Below are positions 7,163-9,876 of a stretch of DNA of 9,876 bases, piece by piece. The position numbers were made by a program, and so were the translations under genes. The stretch comes from Bacteroides sp. GTDB lineage: Bacteria; Bacteroidota; Bacteroidia; Bacteroidales; SM23-62. The notes beneath the pieces are model-generated. The model had not been told where the DNA came from. It was given only the letters and a program-made list of their open reading frames with translations, and made no database searches. The stretch is taken from positions 1 through 9,876 of the forward strand of contig DAOUVF010000073.1 in the NCBI GenBank assembly GCA_030667765.1. The letters are read 5' to 3'. Each line of letters begins with the position of its first letter. Positions within the stretch are counted from its first letter, which is position 1.

Positions 7163-7203
7163 GAACCGACGTGCCGGTGGACGGAAACCGGCAGGACCGG
7201 TTC
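7163..7203 (+). other. Nested hairpin between the T9SS gene and the TonB receptor gene
   Basis: An inner stem TGCCGGT (7172-7178) pairs perfectly with ACCGGCA (7187-7193) around an 8-base loop. An outer stem GAACCG (7163-7168) pairs with CGGTTC (7198-7203), with a small internal loop between the two. No T tract follows, so it is not a standard terminator. In a 107-base gap it could set the ratio of upstream to downstream mRNA by blocking decay or transcript passage. Confidence 0.5.
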
Positions 7204-7251
7204 CCGGCTGGTAATGATCATCGAATCAAAGGGAATTGAGGGATTTGACGG

Positions 7252-9480
7252 ATGAGGGATCTAATAAAATTACTCCTGGCAGGCATGCTTCTTTGCATGT
7301 ACGGCATTCCGGTGCTGTCACAGACCACTATCAGGCTGGTCGACAAAGAGACGGAGCAACCGGTGCCCTTTGCTCATGTTTGTTTTGAAAGCCTGGATAA
7401 ATCAGTATTGCAGAACAAGGTCGCTAATGACAAGGGAGAACTGACATTCGATGCAAAACTCCCCTTCCAGGTGGCTGTGACCTCGGTGGGTTACACCACG
7501 CTGATCGATACTCTGCAGGCCGGAGGATCCCATACCCTCTATATGGAACCCAGTTTCCTGGAAGTGGAGGAGGTGGTCATCACGGCCCAGTATTCTCCCC
7601 GCAGGGTCGATCAATCCATTTACAACGTGTCGGTCATCAATGACCGCATGATCAGGGAAAGGGGGGCGACCAACCTTTCTGAAGCCCTCTACAATGAACT
7701 CGGGGTAAGGATCAGCAACGATGCAGCCCTGGGTTCCAGCATGAGCATACAGGGATTATCAGGAGAACATGTGAAAATCCTGATTGACGGTGTACCCGTG
7801 ATCGGCAGGATGAACGGGAATATCGACCTGAGCCAGATCAACATGTACAATGTCGATCACATTGAAATGGTGGAAGGCCCCATGTCCGTCGTCTATGGAT
7901 CGAACGCACTGGCCGGCGCGGTTAATATCATCACCAAGGAAAACACCCGCGGCAGGGTCTCAACATGGCTGAACTCCTATATTGAATCAGTGGGGGTTTA
8001 TAACTTTGATATGGGGGGCGGTGGAAATTTTGGCAGGCATGCTGTCTCGCTTTCCGGATCCCGTAATTTCTTTTCCGGCTTCTCCGAAGTTGATACTTCC
8101 CGCACCAAACAGTGGAAACCAAGGCTGCAGTATAACTTTGACGGGTACTACAAGTACCGGGCAGACAGGCTGGGTATAAAGGTGGATCTTCGCTACTTCA
8201 ATGAGACCATCCAGAGTAAGGGTCCCCTGCTTCCACCGTACGAGGAAAAGGCATTTGACACCTACTATTATACCCGCCGCTTTTCAGACCGGATACAGGC
8301 AGATTACCTGTTTTCCGAAGGCAGGGGGATGGAACTGGTATTTGCACATTCGGTCTATTCCAGGATAAAGCATACCTACTTCAAGGATCTTACGACCCTG
8401 GAAGAAATCATGTTATCGGGGGAATCAGCCAACGATACTACCAGGTTTACATCCTACCTGCTGCGTGGTACATTTACCGATGAAAGCCTGTTCGATAAAC
8501 TAAGTTACCAGCTGGGGACGGATATCAATACTGAGGAAGGCAGCGGGAAGCGGATCCAGGACGAGCAGCAATCTATCGGAGATTATGCAGTTTTCGCAAG
8601 CATCCAGTATGAACCTTCAGATAAGATCTCATTCCAGCCGGGATTAAGGGCCAGTTACAATACCAGGTACAAATCCCCGCTGGTACCCTCGCTCAACATA
8701 AGGTGGGATCCTTACGCCAACAGCAGGCATATTTTCAGGGCTTCCTATGCCAGGGGGTTCAGGGCCCCTTCCCTGAAGGAACTCTACCTCTACTTTGTTG
8801 ACATCAATCATAACCTCCGGGGAAATCCTGACCTGAAAGCCGAGTATTCCCATAATTTCAACCTGACCTGGGATCTGTCATTGGCCAGGAAAATGAACCG
8901 CTTTGGAATACAGGCCGGTTTGTTTTATAACAGCATCCACAACCAGATCACCCTGTCCCTTGACAGTGCGACCGTGTATTCTTACATCAACGTGGACCAG
9001 TACCGTACGGCCGGCGGTAAGATCAATTTCAAGTACAGCCTGCATCCGCGGTTAACTTTTGAAGTGGGACTTTTCCAGGTGGCCCGGCAAAGCGTGATCA
9101 CGGAAGGTGAGGGATTCAAAACCCCCTACCGGCACAGCTCGGACGTCACATCCAATGTAACCTACAACTTTATCAATAAAAAGCTCCGCTTCCTGGTCAA
9201 TTATAAATATACCGGCCGGCAGCCGCAATTCTATTCAGATGCGGATGGCAATATCATGGAGGGGTTCATCGATGACTATCACATGCTCGATGTAACTGCT
9301 AACAAGTCTTTCTGGAATGACCGTATATTGCTCGGGATCGGGGCCAAGAACCTGTTTGATTGCACCAACATTGAGTCCAGCGGGATCACAAGCGGGGATA
9401 CTTCCGGTACGGGATCCTATCCCGTGGCATGGGGGAGAACATTTTTCATAAATCTCCGTTTGTTCTTCAGCAAACAATAA
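7252..9480 (+). CDS. TonB-dependent outer-membrane receptor, HmuR-like (haem uptake likely)
   Basis: This 742-residue receptor is intact. A signal peptide ends near VLSQ (residue 24). Residues 25-102 form a carboxypeptidase-regulatory-like beta domain (VDKETEQPVPFAHV, VTSVGYTTL), as in many Bacteroidota receptors. The TonB box/plug region begins at about 105 with EEVVITAQ. The plug includes the typical ILIDGVPV and 'IEMVEGPMSVVYGSNALAGAVNIIT'. The remainder is a 22-strand-type barrel ending in FFINLRLFF with a terminal aromatic pair. At 503-528 the FRAP...NPDL box is present with H520 between (FRAPSLKELYL, then INHNLRGNPDL); in HmuR-type receptors this box and its His are linked to haem or haemoglobin use. 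Flanking HmuY-like genes agree. GAGGGA at 7238-7243 is a good ribosome binding site for ATG 7252. A cobalamin (BtuB-like) or other ligand is not excluded. Confidence 0.88.
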   Translation: MRDLIKLLLAGMLLCMYGIPVLSQTTIRLVDKETEQPVPFAHVCFESLDKSVLQNKVANDKGELTFDAKLPFQVAVTSVGYTTLIDTLQAGGSHTLYMEPSFLEVEEVVITAQYSPRRVDQSIYNVSVINDRMIRERGATNLSEALYNELGVRISNDAALGSSMSIQGLSGEHVKILIDGVPVIGRMNGNIDLSQINMYNVDHIEMVEGPMSVVYGSNALAGAVNIITKENTRGRVSTWLNSYIESVGVYNFDMGGGGNFGRHAVSLSGSRNFFSGFSEVDTSRTKQWKPRLQYNFDGYYKYRADRLGIKVDLRYFNETIQSKGPLLPPYEEKAFDTYYYTRRFSDRIQADYLFSEGRGMELVFAHSVYSRIKHTYFKDLTTLEEIMLSGESANDTTRFTSYLLRGTFTDESLFDKLSYQLGTDINTEEGSGKRIQDEQQSIGDYAVFASIQYEPSDKISFQPGLRASYNTRYKSPLVPSLNIRWDPYANSRHIFRASYARGFRAPSLKELYLYFVDINHNLRGNPDLKAEYSHNFNLTWDLSLARKMNRFGIQAGLFYNSIHNQITLSLDSATVYSYINVDQYRTAGGKINFKYSLHPRLTFEVGLFQVARQSVITEGEGFKTPYRHSSDVTSNVTYNFINKKLRFLVNYKYTGRQPQFYSDADGNIMEGFIDDYHMLDVTANKSFWNDRILLGIGAKNLFDCTNIESSGITSGDTSGTGSYPVAWGRTFFINLRLFFSKQ

Positions 9481-9499
9481 GCACATCAGCCAGCAACAG

Positions 9500-9876
9500 A
9501 TGTACAGGCATAAACATACTATATATATCATACTGTCAATCAGCGTGTTCCTGGGGGGATGTTTTGAAGGAGACGAAAAAGTGCCTCCTCATATCCCCGG
9601 CGATGAACTGAGTTTTGCCTTTGAAAAATCCATCTATCATAACCAGTCCTATTTCGACCTCGGCACTAACAGCATCCTGTAGGAAAATGGAAATGCGGAG
9701 TGGGTACTGCGGTTTGGGGCCAGGGCAGGGGACTGGCACGTAGGGGTCAATTCGGCTAATTACTGGGGCGTGTATAATACGGGCAGCGATAATCCCGACA
9801 GCATTCCTGACAATCCTGAGCAGGACAAATGGATTTTCGATCACTCCAGCGGTGACCCGGATTCTTCCGCATTTGC
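9500..9876 (+). pseudogene. HmuY-like lipoprotein, interrupted by an in-frame TAG and cut by the window edge
   Basis: ATG 9500 starts 19 bases after the receptor stop. A lipoprotein signal (MYRHKHTIYIILSISVFLGGC, acylated Cys 21) is followed by 'GDELSFAFEKSIYHNQSYFDLGTNSIL' in two parts, then TAG at 9680-9682. The same frame then stays open to the right edge, 64 more codons, with clearly coding sequence: ENGNAEWVLRFGARAGDWHV, VNSANYWGVYNTG and QDKWIFDHSSGD. The features QSYFDLGT, EWVLRFG and NSANYW recall HmuY-family surface haem-binding lipoproteins, whose genes often adjoin hmuR. As read, only a 60-residue peptide would be made. The open downstream frame suggests a recent nonsense change or a base error rather than an old remnant. 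The lipoprotein signal is clear; family membership is moderately supported; the gene's end is outside the window. Confidence 0.7.

Noticed and set aside
2214..9682. Alternative genetic code or stop-codon recoding to explain the internal stops
   Set aside because: TAA, TGA and TAG are each found once internally, while TAA, TAG and TGA also end other genes in this window at sensible points (for example 2113, 3113, 5249). No single reassignment fits, and no UGA-specific recoding motif or cysteine/selenocysteine context is seen at 3588.
9536..9844. 102-codon minus-strand open frame that spans the TAG at 9680
   Set aside because: It could be taken as the real gene, removing the need for a pseudogene, but the plus-strand frame has a clear lipoprotein signal, tight spacing after the receptor and HmuY-like motifs on both sides of the stop. 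The minus frame has no signal, motif or ribosome binding site.

Overview
The window looks like Bacteroidota chromosome, probably a Bacteroidales-type anaerobe or facultative anaerobe. The evidence is a type IX secretion (T9SS) C-terminal sorting domain, a SusC/HmuR-style TonB receptor with an N-terminal carboxypeptidase-regulatory-like domain, a DUF5777-type beta-barrel, a Bacteroidota-style TAnnTTTG promoter motif, and mostly weak Shine-Dalgarno sequences. No mobile element, CRISPR array or RNA gene is visible, and no stretch over 300 bases lacks a gene.

Layout: (1) 1-669, minus strand: a Crp/Fnr regulator, cut by the left edge, with the four cysteines expected of an oxygen-sensing FNR. (2) 670-865: a divergent AT-rich intergenic region. 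(3) 866-5734, plus strand: a respiratory gene block. It holds a haem c lipoprotein, a DUF5777 outer-membrane barrel, a seven-haem cytochrome c with a C-terminal membrane anchor, a di-haem cytochrome b, the C-terminal half of an NrfD/PsrC-type quinone-interacting membrane protein, a periplasmic beta-domain protein with one C-terminal membrane helix, and a class I cytochrome c. A hairpin terminator closes the block at 5754-5795. (4) 5879-9876, plus strand: a haem-acquisition-like unit. It holds a T9SS-secreted protein with HmuY-like features, a TonB-dependent receptor with the FRAP/His/NPDL box of haem receptors, and a HmuY-like lipoprotein that runs off the right edge. A candidate promoter (5793-5826) precedes this unit, and a nested hairpin sits between its first two genes.

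How the parts may work together (inference): the FNR-like protein could adjust the respiratory block to oxygen. The cytochromes need much haem, and the neighbouring TonB system looks built to scavenge it.

The most unusual feature is damage. Three reading frames are each interrupted by one in-frame stop with open, family-consistent sequence on both sides: TAA at 2214 in the signal-peptide region of the seven-haem cytochrome, TGA at 3588 in the cytochrome b, and TAG at 9680 in the HmuY-like lipoprotein. In addition, the cytochrome b reading frame passes at about 3645-3670 directly into the second half of an NrfD protein, as if the end of cytochrome b, any intervening genes and the first half of NrfD had been deleted. 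Either this is a recently decaying quinol-oxidising cytochrome complex, or the assembly contains substitutions and a chimeric join. The sequence alone cannot separate these.
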